64,000 bases of DNA from NCBI GenBank assembly GCA_014860005.1, contig JACZKP010000092.1:1-64000 (forward strand), read 5' to 3'. The notes beneath the pieces are model-generated. The model did no database searches and was not told the DNA's origin. It saw only the letters and a program-made list of their open reading frames with translations. Shown in pieces: positions 54,501-62,353 of the stretch; position 1 is the stretch's first letter; the number at the start of each line of letters is the position of its first letter. Position numbers and translations under genes: made by a program. This DNA is from Verrucomicrobiota bacterium. Lineage in GTDB: Bacteria > Verrucomicrobiota > Verrucomicrobiae > Limisphaerales > UBA11358.

Positions 54501-55018
54501 TGGGCGGTATCACCGCCCGCTTCTTGAACTCGCAGTTCGATCCGGATTCCTGGCGTACGACCGTTGAGCCGACGCAGAAGCTTTATTCGTGGGCGATGAA
54601 CAACCATTGGGGCACGAATTACCGCGCCCACCAGGAAGGATTGACGCGTTTCCGTTTCGTGCTGCGGCCATTTCGCAAGACTGATCCGGCGGAGAACTCG
54701 CGCTTTGCCACGGGTTTTAGTCAGCCATTGTTGCCCCTGCCCGCGCGCGGCGCGAAGCCGGACATAGCGCCGCTGCTCGAGATCAATTCCGAAGAGGTAA
54801 TCGTGACTGGCTTGAAGCCCAGTGACGACGGGCGCGCCATCATCGTGCGATTGTTCGGCGCATCTGGACAACCGGAAACGGTGGAGCTCACTTGGGGTGC
54901 GGTGAAACCGAAAGCTGTTTTCACGACCGATACCAGTGAGAATCCACGGGAGAAGCTGGGCAACCGCGTGACCGTTCCGGGCTACGGTTTGGTCAGTGTG
55001 CGCGCTGAACTGGAGTGA
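51578..55018 (+). CDS. GH38-type alpha-mannosidase-like protein with N-terminal sandwich domain
   Basis: 1146 residues from the ATG at 51578; the earlier TTG is not needed. A signal-like segment (VCCLSFSLSVLCSLASNAG) is followed by a beta-sandwich (residues ~45-205, LWEIGKPDGGNREFALAP) like domain III of rhamnogalacturonan lyases. The GH38 catalytic region starts at ILPHSHTDIGYT (~319-327, His and Asp metal ligands), with candidate nucleophile Asp438 in SVMISDVPGYTW. The C-terminal half fits the GH38 beta domains. It probably removes mannose-type or related sugars outside the cytoplasm. A paralogue lies at 57128. Confidence 0.85.
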   Translation: MGFWEKFSGAGRISTSWVGTQKVCCLSFSLSVLCSLASNAGDYTTLWEIGKPDGGNREFALAPAGYAEFREDAAYFVGESEPARDWPYAHPGPADSWAGARSHTFIVVFGLQHPPPEGEARLKLNLLDTHSSGPPQLELRLNDAVVHRNLPAGAGDESIQGQPAKGKPRALEIVFPSGALKAGENQLAITTKAGSWLLYDSLALEAPAGAILSAVANRTLVTSVTGIRALKEVQGKLFHPVSISVRQVGEPCEVTAHASGGAPVHARLARGVNTVELLVPQVRTNTTMQVTVQSGDKVLAQRDAEVRPVRPLTVYILPHSHTDIGYTEIQTAIEARQVQNLVDGIAAAKRTADYPEGSRFVWNVEVLWAADLYLRRLNETQREEFLEAVKRGQVALCGMYLNELTGLCRPEELVRLFRYATQLAEQTGRPIDSVMISDVPGYTWGTVTAMAHAGIRYFNTAPNYFDRIGTILREWENKPFWWVGPDGESKVLVWIPFWGYALSHRYGKLSPQLVEEFYDGLEKRGYPYEIAHVRWSGHGDNAVPDPAICEFVRDWNGKYAWPRFVISSLSEAFLTFEQKHGAQLPVVRGDWTPYWEDGAGSSALETALNRESSDRLTQAEALWAMRDPKSYPRAAFEDAWNSVLLYSEHTWGAHCSVWGPERQETKEQWEIKRGYALAADRQSRELLSRALHIGNAAAASGVDVFNTASWPRTELVTLSKELSAAGDLVLDDRGRPVPSQRMRSCELVFLANDVPAFGAKRFSVGDGQAYVAKRATATGATLDSGFVRARLDEKTGAVVELTAQGIDGNFADLSSGRGLNDYLYLIADDLKDLERNGPVTIRVGEPGPLIASLIVESAAPGCRKLTRETRVVAGMDYVELINDLDKERAPRPAKAEHPEGDYRNRAAKESVNFAFEFNVPGGEVRLDLPLGVMRPEADQMPSACKNWFTVGRWADVANRDRGIQWVTLDAPLVQVGGITARFLNSQFDPDSWRTTVEPTQKLYSWAMNNHWGTNYRAHQEGLTRFRFVLRPFRKTDPAENSRFATGFSQPLLPLPARGAKPDIAPLLEINSEEVIVTGLKPSDDGRAIIVRLFGASGQPETVELTWGAVKPKAVFTTDTSENPREKLGNRVTVPGYGLVSVRAELE

Positions 55019-55046
55019 TCGCTTCGAGTGCGATGTCGGCAGGGCC

Positions 55047-55177
55047 GTAGGCCGGGCGTCGCGCCTGTCTCAATTTTTTTGAGACGCGACACTGATATGG
55101 GCGTTGAGTCCCATCGTCATGCAGCCGCTCAAGCGGAATACTTTTGAAGGCAGAGACAGGCGCGATGCTTGTCCTAC
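55047..55177. repeat. MITE-like element with GTAGG...CGCGCCTGTCTC ends
   Basis: The terminal sequences are imperfect inverted repeats of ~25 bp: GTAGGCCGGGCGTCGCGCCT at the left, and on the reverse strand GTAGGACAAGCATCGCGCCT at the right. A small hairpin inside (GTCTCA...TGAGAC around 55067-55086, T-rich loop) could also serve as a terminator for the GH38 gene ending at 55018. Confidence 0.7.
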
Positions 55178-55189
55178 TAATTGTCCAGT

Positions 55190-56446
55190 TCAGTTCACCG
55201 CCTCAAACATCGCCACGATGTTCGCGGGCGGCACGTCGGCCATGATGTTGTGGACCTGTTGGAACACGTAGCCGCCGCCGGGCCGCCAGATTTCCATCTG
55301 CCGCCGCACATGGTCCCGCACCTGTGCTGGTGTGCCTTGGATGAGCACAGCCCGCGTATCGCAACCTCCGCCCCAGAAGGTGATCCGCTGGCCAAAGTCC
55401 TTTTTCAATCCGGCTGCGTCCATCCCGCGACAGGTGATTTGCACCGGATTGATGGCGTCGAGGCCGGCGTCAATCATGTCGTCCAGCAACTCCCGCACAC
55501 CGCCGCAGCAATGGAGCATCACTTTGGCCTGCGAGCGCTCCTTGACGCGCCGCCACATGACGCGCTGGCGCGGTTGGAAGAACTCGCGATACATCGCCCG
55601 CGAAATTTGTGGACCTTGTTGCATCCCGAAATCGTCGCCGAATAGAATGACATCCACGTGCTCGCCGACCGCGGCCAGAAAGCGATCCAGGCTCGCCAGG
55701 TGAATTTCCAGCAACTGATCGAGAAAGCGATGAGCGCGCTCCGGTTCGCCCGCCAGCAGCATGAAAAAATTATCGTTGCGGTAAAAGTATTGGCCGATTT
55801 CGAGCAGGTTGCCGCCGAACAATCCCAGGATGGCGCGGTCGGTTTGCTGCCGGAATCTGCGGGCGGTTTCTGACAGCAAACGTTCGCCTTCCGGCCCCGC
55901 GATAATCGGTCCGGGCGGTGTGGCGAAGGCCGTCCACATACATTCATCAAACGCCTTGGCGACGCTTGCGGGATCGTCGAGGACCACGCTTTGCCGGGAG
56001 TCGCCCTCCGCCATCAGCGGAAAATGTGTCTGCTCGAAATAGATTACGCCGTCGGGCATCCGGCCCAGTACGCGACCGGTTTTGGAGCGAAGTTGCCATT
56101 CGCCGGGGGCGCGATGCGGTTTGGCCCAGGCCGGCATCAGACAGGGCGTGCCGTCTGGCAGCGTCCACTCCGTCCACCACTTGTCTTCGAGTGCGAACGT
56201 GCGGCCCAGTTCGATGGTGTCCACGCTTAAGCGCTGGAGCACGTCTTCGTCCACGATGGCCAGTTGTTGAATCGGATCGTAAACCCGAATGGGTCGCTTG
56301 GGCAGCCCAAGGAAATCCCGCAGGCGCGCGTAGGCGACCGCCATGATGCCGGAGGAGCGATGGCCCGAGAGATCAATGGGCACCCGATCCGGCTCGCGGT
56401 GGTTCAAAGCTGCAAGGATTCTTTCGCGCGCGGTCATGAAGTTCAA
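55190..56446 (-). CDS. Uroporphyrinogen-decarboxylase-family protein
   Basis: 418 residues, or 415 from the ATG at 56437. It has the family N-terminus TARERILAALNHREPDRVPI. Candidate metal ligands are VMLHCCGGVRELL and WGGGCDTRAV, the HxC...C pattern of corrinoid methyltransferase relatives. It is longer than HemE and than the paralogue at 36502. The substrate is unknown; such genes are numerous in PVC genomes, often next to glycan degradation genes as here. It is convergent with the upstream GH38 gene. Confidence 0.85.
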   Translation of the reverse strand: MNFMTARERILAALNHREPDRVPIDLSGHRSSGIMAVAYARLRDFLGLPKRPIRVYDPIQQLAIVDEDVLQRLSVDTIELGRTFALEDKWWTEWTLPDGTPCLMPAWAKPHRAPGEWQLRSKTGRVLGRMPDGVIYFEQTHFPLMAEGDSRQSVVLDDPASVAKAFDECMWTAFATPPGPIIAGPEGERLLSETARRFRQQTDRAILGLFGGNLLEIGQYFYRNDNFFMLLAGEPERAHRFLDQLLEIHLASLDRFLAAVGEHVDVILFGDDFGMQQGPQISRAMYREFFQPRQRVMWRRVKERSQAKVMLHCCGGVRELLDDMIDAGLDAINPVQITCRGMDAAGLKKDFGQRITFWGGGCDTRAVLIQGTPAQVRDHVRRQMEIWRPGGGYVFQQVHNIMADVPPANIVAMFEAVN

Positions 56447-56549
56447 TGCTCGTCACCAGCCTGCCTGCTCAATACCCGGTGTGCTTGCGGCGGGCGTTGA
56501 CCTGAGTCAAGGCGGCTGGCGCCGACTTGCGTCGAAATGCAACCAGTAC

Positions 56550-57131
56550 GTGGCAAAGGTCAAATTCAATTTGGGGTTGCGGCTTTCATTCGCGCTGGCG
56601 TTGTGGTTTCTGCGCGTCCATGCACCCGCGCATACGCTGCCCATCAGTTACCTCTTCATTGTCACGGACGTGGATTACGTTCACGTCGAACTGACCTTCA
56701 ATCCGTTCGAGCTGATGAGCTTCAGCGAATTCGACACGAACAAGAACGCGCGGCTCGACCCGGCGGAGGTGGCGTCGCAGGGGGACAGAATCGCGCGCCT
56801 GCTGCTGGATCAACTGACGCTGACGGTGGACGGGAAAAAGATTGAGTCCGAAACTGCGGGCATCTCACCGGATGCAAACAGTCATCATGCCACCCTGCGG
56901 GTGCATTATCGGGTGAAGGCCCGCGACGCGGAGGTCAGCCTGGAATCGAACCTGTCACAAGTCACGAGCCGTTCACATTTCACGCAGGTGAACTTTCTGC
57001 GCGGCGGCCAAAGACAACTCGCGCAACTGGACGCGCAGTCGCGTAAAGCTACCTTCAGGCCGTCGGCACCGAAGCAACCCGCGGTCAAGCCATCGGAGAT
57101 CTCCAAAACAAAGAAGAACCAAGAACCATGA
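56550..57131 (+). CDS. Secreted EF-hand protein
   Basis: About 193 residues from GTG 56550, chosen because the following residues form a signal peptide (KFNLGLRLSFALALWFLRVH, then APAHT). The longer frame back to 56343 lacks any signal logic and overlaps the divergent UroD-like gene. DTNKNARLDPAEV is a canonical EF-hand loop (D1, N3, N5, D9, E12), followed by a beta-rich region and a Lys/Pro-rich tail. Its stop overlaps the ATG of the next GH38 gene by 4 bp, so they are coupled. It is probably a periplasmic calcium-binding protein. Confidence 0.65.
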   Translation: MAKVKFNLGLRLSFALALWFLRVHAPAHTLPISYLFIVTDVDYVHVELTFNPFELMSFSEFDTNKNARLDPAEVASQGDRIARLLLDQLTLTVDGKKIESETAGISPDANSHHATLRVHYRVKARDAEVSLESNLSQVTSRSHFTQVNFLRGGQRQLAQLDAQSRKATFRPSAPKQPAVKPSEISKTKKNQEP

Positions 57132-60100
57132 AAGCAATCAGTGAATTCAGCCGCCCAGTTCAAGACGTGGAACTGGAAATTGTCTCGTTGGATTCTCCCT
57201 CACCCCGGCCCTCTCCCGCTGGGAGAGGGAGAATCACCCGCCGGTTTCTCGAGTTTTGGGAGTCGGCGTTAATCGGGAGCGTTCTTGCAAATCGAGGAAC
57301 ACGCGATTGCTGTTCCCTCTCCCGGCGGGAGAGGGTCAGGGGAAACGCATTCGCTGCACCAACAACTGCGCTTCTGAGACTGGGTGTAACCGTTTGCTGC
57401 TTTGTCCCTGCTCTGTTAGCGGCGACTGCCGAGCCAATCTGGTCCATCGGCAAGCCGGACGGTCTGGGCATTGAGTTCGCACCGGGCGGGCGACCCGAAC
57501 TCACATTCACCGTCGGTCAGGGTGTGCCGAGCCGCGATTTTGCCGGGCATCACGACGGATCAGTTGGCTTCGATGGCCACACGACGGATAAGCCTTACAC
57601 AATCCTCTTCGATCTGCCGGATACGGTCGCGCCGCAGTATGAGCTGGTGCTGGATGTGATTTTCAACACCGGCGCGCCGCGGGAGTTCAAGGTCCGGGTC
57701 AATGACCAGAACGGCATCTTCCCAATTCAACCGGCGCCGATGCACACGGTCTTTGGTGAGCAGGGCAACGATATGTTGCTGGCCAAGCAACAACTGGTCG
57801 TGCCGATTGACGGCGCGTGGCTGAACGCGAAAGGAAATCAAATAACACTCATCCCACTAGGCTTGGGCAGTCTGGCGTATGATGCGATTGCCTTGCGCGT
57901 GGCTGAATCCGCGCCGGACCGCACCCCGCGCCTCGAGCCAACGATTTTCTTCCGCAAGAAATCCGGGAAGCTCATGGAGATCTGCAACGTCGTGCTGCCG
58001 TTCAGTAAAGCCTTCGCGCAAGGTGAAGCGAAGGTCAGCATCGGCAAACAAACCTTTACGCGAACATTTGCCAGTGCTTACGACTTTGGGGTTTTGACCG
58101 AGCCGCTGGACGTGCCGGCCAGTCTTCCGGCGGGCAGGGCGCGTTTGGAAGTGAAACTGGATGGTCAGGTGTTTGAAGCGGAGCAGGAATTCCGCCCCGC
58201 CAAACAATGGAAGGTTTTCGTCTGCCCAAAAGTCCACAACGATGTTGGTTACACCGATCTACAACCGCACGTCAATGAACTGGACAATCGCAACTCCGAT
58301 CAGGTGCTCGATATTCTGCGCAAGTATCCGGGCTACAAATTCAACTTCGAGACCTCGTGGCTGGTGGAGAATTATCTGGACTGCCGTACCGCGCCGACGC
58401 GCAAGGAGTTCCTCACCAACCTGCGCCGGGGCCGTGCGGCGATGAACGCGCTTTATCTGAACCTCATGACGGGCCTTTGCACCGGCGAGGAATTGTATCG
58501 CGCGATGTATTTCACTCATCAGTTGCATCGCGAGCACGGTGGCAATTTTGATTCCGCCTGCCTTACGGATGCGCCGTCGCACAGTTGGTTTCTGCCGACG
58601 CTGTTCAGTGACGTGGGCATCAAGGGCTTTTCCAATGGCGCGAATCAGACCCGCGCACCGATCCTGCATTACAGCAGCCTGAACGAGGATTCGCCCTACT
58701 GGTGGGAAGGTATGAACGGTGAACGCATCTTCATGTGGTATGCGCGGAGTTACGTGCAACTCAAACGGCTCGTCGGTCCGGGCTGGGGACAGGACGTCTC
58801 CAGCGTCGAATACCTCAAGCGCAGCGTGCCGCAATTCCTCGTGCGCTACGCGCGCGACAAATACGCGCCCGACGCGGTGATGATCTACGGCGCCTACGTG
58901 GACAACGCGGCGATTCCCGAAACCGGCGAGGCTGAAACCATCGCCGCGTGGAACCAGGAATTTGAATTCCCGAAACTCATTGTGGCGACGGATGGCGAAT
59001 ATTTCCGTTACGTTGAAAAGCATTTCGCGGACAAGCTGCCCGTGCATCGTGGTGATTGCGGCGCGTATTGGGAGGATGGCGTCGGCTCGACGGCGCTGGC
59101 CACCACGCAGAATCGTCAGACACAGCAAATCCTGCCCGCGGCGGAAACCGCAGCGGCGCTGGCCTCGATCTTCGAGCCGCGCAACCGGTATCCGGCCGAG
59201 GACTTTCGCGGCGCGTGGAAGAACGTGATGTTCTACAACGAACACACCTGGGGCGCGCACAATAGCGTGGCGCAACCCGGACGGCAGTTCGTCGAGCGGC
59301 AATGGGAGATCAAGGAAAGCTACTCGACCCGCGCCAACCTCGACGCGCGCAATCTGCTCGCGCGGGCGAACAACCGGCTGGCTCAAACCATCGAAGTGGA
59401 CGGGAGCAGCATCATTGCGTTCAACTGGCAGAACCGCGCGCGCACCGCCGTGGTGGAAGTTGAATTGGGCAGCAGCGAACAGCTCGTGGACTTTGCCGAC
59501 AAAAAGGTCGTGCCGATGGACATTTACGCGGAACAGGACGGCTGGCGCAAAGTGCGCTTTCTCGCGGCCGACGTGCCGGCGATGGGTTACAAGGCTTATG
59601 CGATTCGTGGATTGGACACTGCCGCGCACAAGGCAAACGAGCCAATCGAGGGCGACACCATCGAGAACCAGTTTTACCGCCTGGTGGTGGATCGGCAAAC
59701 CGGCGGGCTGAAAAGTTTGTTCGACAAGACCGCGAATCGTGAATTGCTCGAAGCCGGTGCGCCTTACACGTTGAACGAATATTTGTACGTCAGCGGCGGG
59801 GAAGGTTCAGAAATCCTGAACTGCAATTTCGGCACCGCGCCGGCCAATCTCACGATCCACCGGCCCGAGCAGGTCGAAATTGTCAAGGGACGCCGGACGC
59901 CGCTGGGTCAGCGTCTGCTCGTGCAGGCGAAATCAATGAACACGCCCCGCATCACCACTGAGTATCTGCTTCACGACCAGATCAAGCGCGTGGACATCGT
60001 GAATACGATTGAGAAGGACGAAACGCGGGCGAAGGAGGCGGTGTATTTCGCGTTTCCGTTTGCGGCGGAGCAACCACGTTTGGAATACCAAATCCAAAAC

Positions 60101-60805
60101 GGCTGGGTGCGTCCGAATGACGATCAAATGCCCGGGGCATGCCGCGAATGGTTCACACCGCAGAATCTTGTGCATGTGCGCGACGGCGATTTCTCCGTGG
60201 CCTGGTCCACGCCGGACGCGCCGCTGGTGACGCTCACGGACATCAATCGCGGCAAGTGGCTCGATCATCTGCCAATCAAGAACGGCCATGTCTATTCCTA
60301 CGCGCTGAACAATTACTGGTTTACCAACTACCGCGCGCAGCAGGGCGGACGGTTTGTCTTCCGTTATGCGATTACCAGCGGGCGCGCATTGGAGCGTGAG
60401 GCACTCGCCCGGTTTGACGAAGACACCCGCATCCCCGTGTTTGCCTATCCGCATTTGTCGTCGTTTTCCGCGGCGATCTCGCAAGCGGGCCGGCCCATGC
60501 CTGCCAGTGGCGGCTCATTCCTGAGCCTTGATGCGCCGAATCTGGAGATCGTCACCTTCAAGGAAGCCGAGGATGGCAAGGGTTTCATTCTGCGTTTGCG
60601 TGAGCTCGCCGGGCGGACTGGCGAGGCAGAACTGCGCACGTCGGTTTTCCGCATCCGCGAGGCCTTTCTTTGCAACGGCATGGAGGTGAATCAACGCAAG
60701 TTGGTCTCCGGCGCGAGCGGAGTTATTGTTCCCTTCAAGCCGAACGCGTTCATCACGGTGCGGTTGAAAGCGGATCGGCCGGCGCAGAAAGTTGCTGGGA
60801 AGTAG
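57128..60805 (+). CDS. GH38-type alpha-mannosidase-like protein with repeat-encoded leader
   Basis: 1225 residues if started at the ATG 57128, the only in-frame ATG before the conserved part. Residues ~23-72 are translated from a dispersed repeat (SPSPRPSPAGRGRITRRF, SLSRRERVRG). The likely signal peptide (ALLRLGVTVCCFVPALLAAT) comes only at ~81-100. Then follow the same sandwich domain as in the 51578 paralogue (IWSIGKPDGLGIEF) and the GH38 region with KVHNDVGYTD (His and Asp ligands) and candidate nucleophile in LTDAPSHSWF. Export may need a non-ATG internal start. Confidence 0.82.
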   Translation: MKAISEFSRPVQDVELEIVSLDSPSPRPSPAGRGRITRRFLEFWESALIGSVLANRGTRDCCSLSRRERVRGNAFAAPTTALLRLGVTVCCFVPALLAATAEPIWSIGKPDGLGIEFAPGGRPELTFTVGQGVPSRDFAGHHDGSVGFDGHTTDKPYTILFDLPDTVAPQYELVLDVIFNTGAPREFKVRVNDQNGIFPIQPAPMHTVFGEQGNDMLLAKQQLVVPIDGAWLNAKGNQITLIPLGLGSLAYDAIALRVAESAPDRTPRLEPTIFFRKKSGKLMEICNVVLPFSKAFAQGEAKVSIGKQTFTRTFASAYDFGVLTEPLDVPASLPAGRARLEVKLDGQVFEAEQEFRPAKQWKVFVCPKVHNDVGYTDLQPHVNELDNRNSDQVLDILRKYPGYKFNFETSWLVENYLDCRTAPTRKEFLTNLRRGRAAMNALYLNLMTGLCTGEELYRAMYFTHQLHREHGGNFDSACLTDAPSHSWFLPTLFSDVGIKGFSNGANQTRAPILHYSSLNEDSPYWWEGMNGERIFMWYARSYVQLKRLVGPGWGQDVSSVEYLKRSVPQFLVRYARDKYAPDAVMIYGAYVDNAAIPETGEAETIAAWNQEFEFPKLIVATDGEYFRYVEKHFADKLPVHRGDCGAYWEDGVGSTALATTQNRQTQQILPAAETAAALASIFEPRNRYPAEDFRGAWKNVMFYNEHTWGAHNSVAQPGRQFVERQWEIKESYSTRANLDARNLLARANNRLAQTIEVDGSSIIAFNWQNRARTAVVEVELGSSEQLVDFADKKVVPMDIYAEQDGWRKVRFLAADVPAMGYKAYAIRGLDTAAHKANEPIEGDTIENQFYRLVVDRQTGGLKSLFDKTANRELLEAGAPYTLNEYLYVSGGEGSEILNCNFGTAPANLTIHRPEQVEIVKGRRTPLGQRLLVQAKSMNTPRITTEYLLHDQIKRVDIVNTIEKDETRAKEAVYFAFPFAAEQPRLEYQIQNGWVRPNDDQMPGACREWFTPQNLVHVRDGDFSVAWSTPDAPLVTLTDINRGKWLDHLPIKNGHVYSYALNNYWFTNYRAQQGGRFVFRYAITSGRALEREALARFDEDTRIPVFAYPHLSSFSAAISQAGRPMPASGGSFLSLDAPNLEIVTFKEAEDGKGFILRLRELAGRTGEAELRTSVFRIREAFLCNGMEVNQRKLVSGASGVIVPFKPNAFITVRLKADRPAQKVAGK
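57192..57343. repeat. Inverted copy of GGGAGAGGG composite repeat inside GH38 leader
   Basis: One unit in the opposite orientation to the 46-kb array: CTCCCTCACCCCGGCCCTCT start, about 85 bp of matching spacer (reverse of the array's TTTGCG...CCGGCGG part), and a second hairpin CTCTCCCGGCGGGAGAGGG. It keeps the reading frame open over about 50 codons. Confidence 0.8.
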
Positions 60806-61132
60806 TGCGAGTTTTCAATCTAACGTGTCGCCGGAATTTCAAAGTGACCTCTTCGTGTCCTCCACGTTGACCTTTAAAAGCAGCGCCGCGTAGCCGCAGC
60901 CAATCGAGCGCCGACAGTTTTGTGCGCGTGTTTCCTCACCCACGAAATTTTCCCGCGGATAAAGGTATCCGCGCTCCGGGAGAATCTTTGCAGGAAGCAA
61001 AGATGCTTGGAGATAGAGCTTCAGAGGTCGTTGAGGAAAAATGGGTGTCGCAAACGCAGCTTGCAAACGCAATGGGTCGAAGGTAGAGAACCCTATCTGC
61101 CTGAAAAACCTACAGGCATTGGATTACGCGTC
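60806..61132. other. Gene-free spacer with hairpin repeat
   Basis: 327 bp without a convincing gene. It contains CGCGGATA (60954-60961) and TATCCGCG (60966-60973) followed by CTCCGG, a further copy of the GCGGAC hairpin family. Confidence 0.55.
60954..60973. repeat. CGCGGATA/TATCCGCG hairpin
   Basis: Perfect 8-bp arms with a 4-nt loop, followed by CTCC like the copies at 30550, 30619, 31197 and 41303. It lies in the gene-free spacer after the GH38 gene. Confidence 0.6.
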
Positions 61133-61504
61133 ATGACAGACAAACCATTTGATTACGATCTGGACGGCGCCGTCGTCATGCTACTGGTTCAGTATTTGGA
61201 GGGTGACACAGACGAGGAGCTTTTTGACTTTATGCAAGCAAGACACGATGCTCGGCTTGACGATCGAGAATGGCCACCCAAGTACCGAATCGGTCCCACC
61301 GGCATTTGCAAAGGCATGCGGTTTGCCCAGATTCAGACTTACGCGGGGTCTTTGATCCTGCATGTCATTCGTGATGCGCAGGACGGCAGGTTTGGCAGGC
61401 CGATAATTTATCGCTCTTCCTCCACAGGCCCTTTTACTCTGTTGAATCGGGACGGTGTCGAATCTGAGTTGGAGGCGGATGAGTTGATCAAATCGAAGAC
61501 GTGA
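61133..61504 (+). CDS. Hypothetical protein
   Basis: 123 residues from the ATG at 61133 (MTDKPFDYDLDGAVVMLLVQ); upstream in-frame sequence is not coding-like. It is acidic at the start (YLEGDTDEELFDFMQARHD) and has a beta-like middle (IGPTGICKGMRFAQIQTYAG). No family is recognised. It is followed 42 bp later by a small membrane protein, so the two may form a transcription unit. Confidence 0.5.
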   Translation: MTDKPFDYDLDGAVVMLLVQYLEGDTDEELFDFMQARHDARLDDREWPPKYRIGPTGICKGMRFAQIQTYAGSLILHVIRDAQDGRFGRPIIYRSSSTGPFTLLNRDGVESELEADELIKSKT

Positions 61505-61546
61505 TTACATTACGTCTGAACGAAGTTATGATGAGATAACAGCTTT

Positions 61547-61804
61547 ATGTGGGAAGAAGACCCAAGAGTGCAGGAGGCCAATTACCGATTCTTAGTGATG
61601 TTGGTGGGCGCGGTCACTGTGGGCATGACGGTGTGGGCGGTGTTGGAAGGCGATTGGATGATTTTGGGTTACTGGATGATTTGCTTGGTTGGCTTCTTCC
61701 TGGCCTTGTGTATTTACGCAGCCGTGGTGTGGATGATCGCTCATGCGGTTGTTTGGCTGGGCGGCTTGCTCAAAAGAGTATTTCAACAGAATTATGATGC
61801 ATAG
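61547..61804 (+). CDS. Small membrane protein
   Basis: 85 residues with two hydrophobic spans (FLVMLVGAVTVGMTVWAVL and MILGYWMICLVGFFLALCIY) that continue into a third weaker one (VVWMIAHAVVWLGGLL). It starts MWEEDPRVQEANYR. No homologue recognised. Alternative frames over the same bases lack membrane logic, so this frame is preferred. Confidence 0.55.
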   Translation: MWEEDPRVQEANYRFLVMLVGAVTVGMTVWAVLEGDWMILGYWMICLVGFFLALCIYAAVVWMIAHAVVWLGGLLKRVFQQNYDA

Positions 61805-61861
61805 CTTGCTCGGACTAATGCCCGGACTACTGAGAATTGCCGGGCCGTGCTTGCCCAACCC

Positions 61862-62254
61862 GTGAAAACGCGAAACACCCTAATACTGCTAGCCGGATTG
61901 GTTCTGGGGGGATTCGTATTGGTTCAATACGTTGTCCATCGCGGCGTGCAATCTCGAATCGGACCCGAGCACATCTACAACCTATCCGAGCAGCCCAAGC
62001 ATTTGACCGAAGAATTGGCTTTGGCCAAGGCTCTCGAAACGCTTGCGCGAGATGGGTTGGGCACGGATTGGCAACCAGCGCTGGACGGTCGCACTTCGGC
62101 CCCGGATGGTCGAGCCGACGAGTTCGCATCGCGCAACACCATCCACCCAAACCGCGTAACTTTTCTGCTCACGAATGGAAGCGGGGCCGCGCAATTCGTG
62201 TCGGTGGAACTCGTGACAAGCCAGGTGGTTTGCCGGGCTTCAATTCCAAAATGA
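61862..62254 (+). CDS. Hypothetical protein with N-terminal anchor
   Basis: 130 residues from GTG 61862, which places a charged start directly before LILLAGLVLGGFVLVQYVVH, an uncleaved anchor or signal; GTG 61847 is an alternative. The soluble part has LTEELALAKALETLARDGLG, then a short beta end (VTFLLTNGSGAAQFVSVELV). Function unknown. It is 100 bp upstream of the Tat-signal Gfo/Idh gene. Confidence 0.5.
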   Translation: MKTRNTLILLAGLVLGGFVLVQYVVHRGVQSRIGPEHIYNLSEQPKHLTEELALAKALETLARDGLGTDWQPALDGRTSAPDGRADEFASRNTIHPNRVTFLLTNGSGAAQFVSVELVTSQVVCRASIPK

Positions 62255-62353
62255 GTAGTACGACTCCGCTTGTGAACCGTCTCGGAACATCAGGCGAAAT
62301 CCTGATGCACTTCGCCACGTTCCGTCACAGCAAAGTTGAAGTTCAATGAAGCT

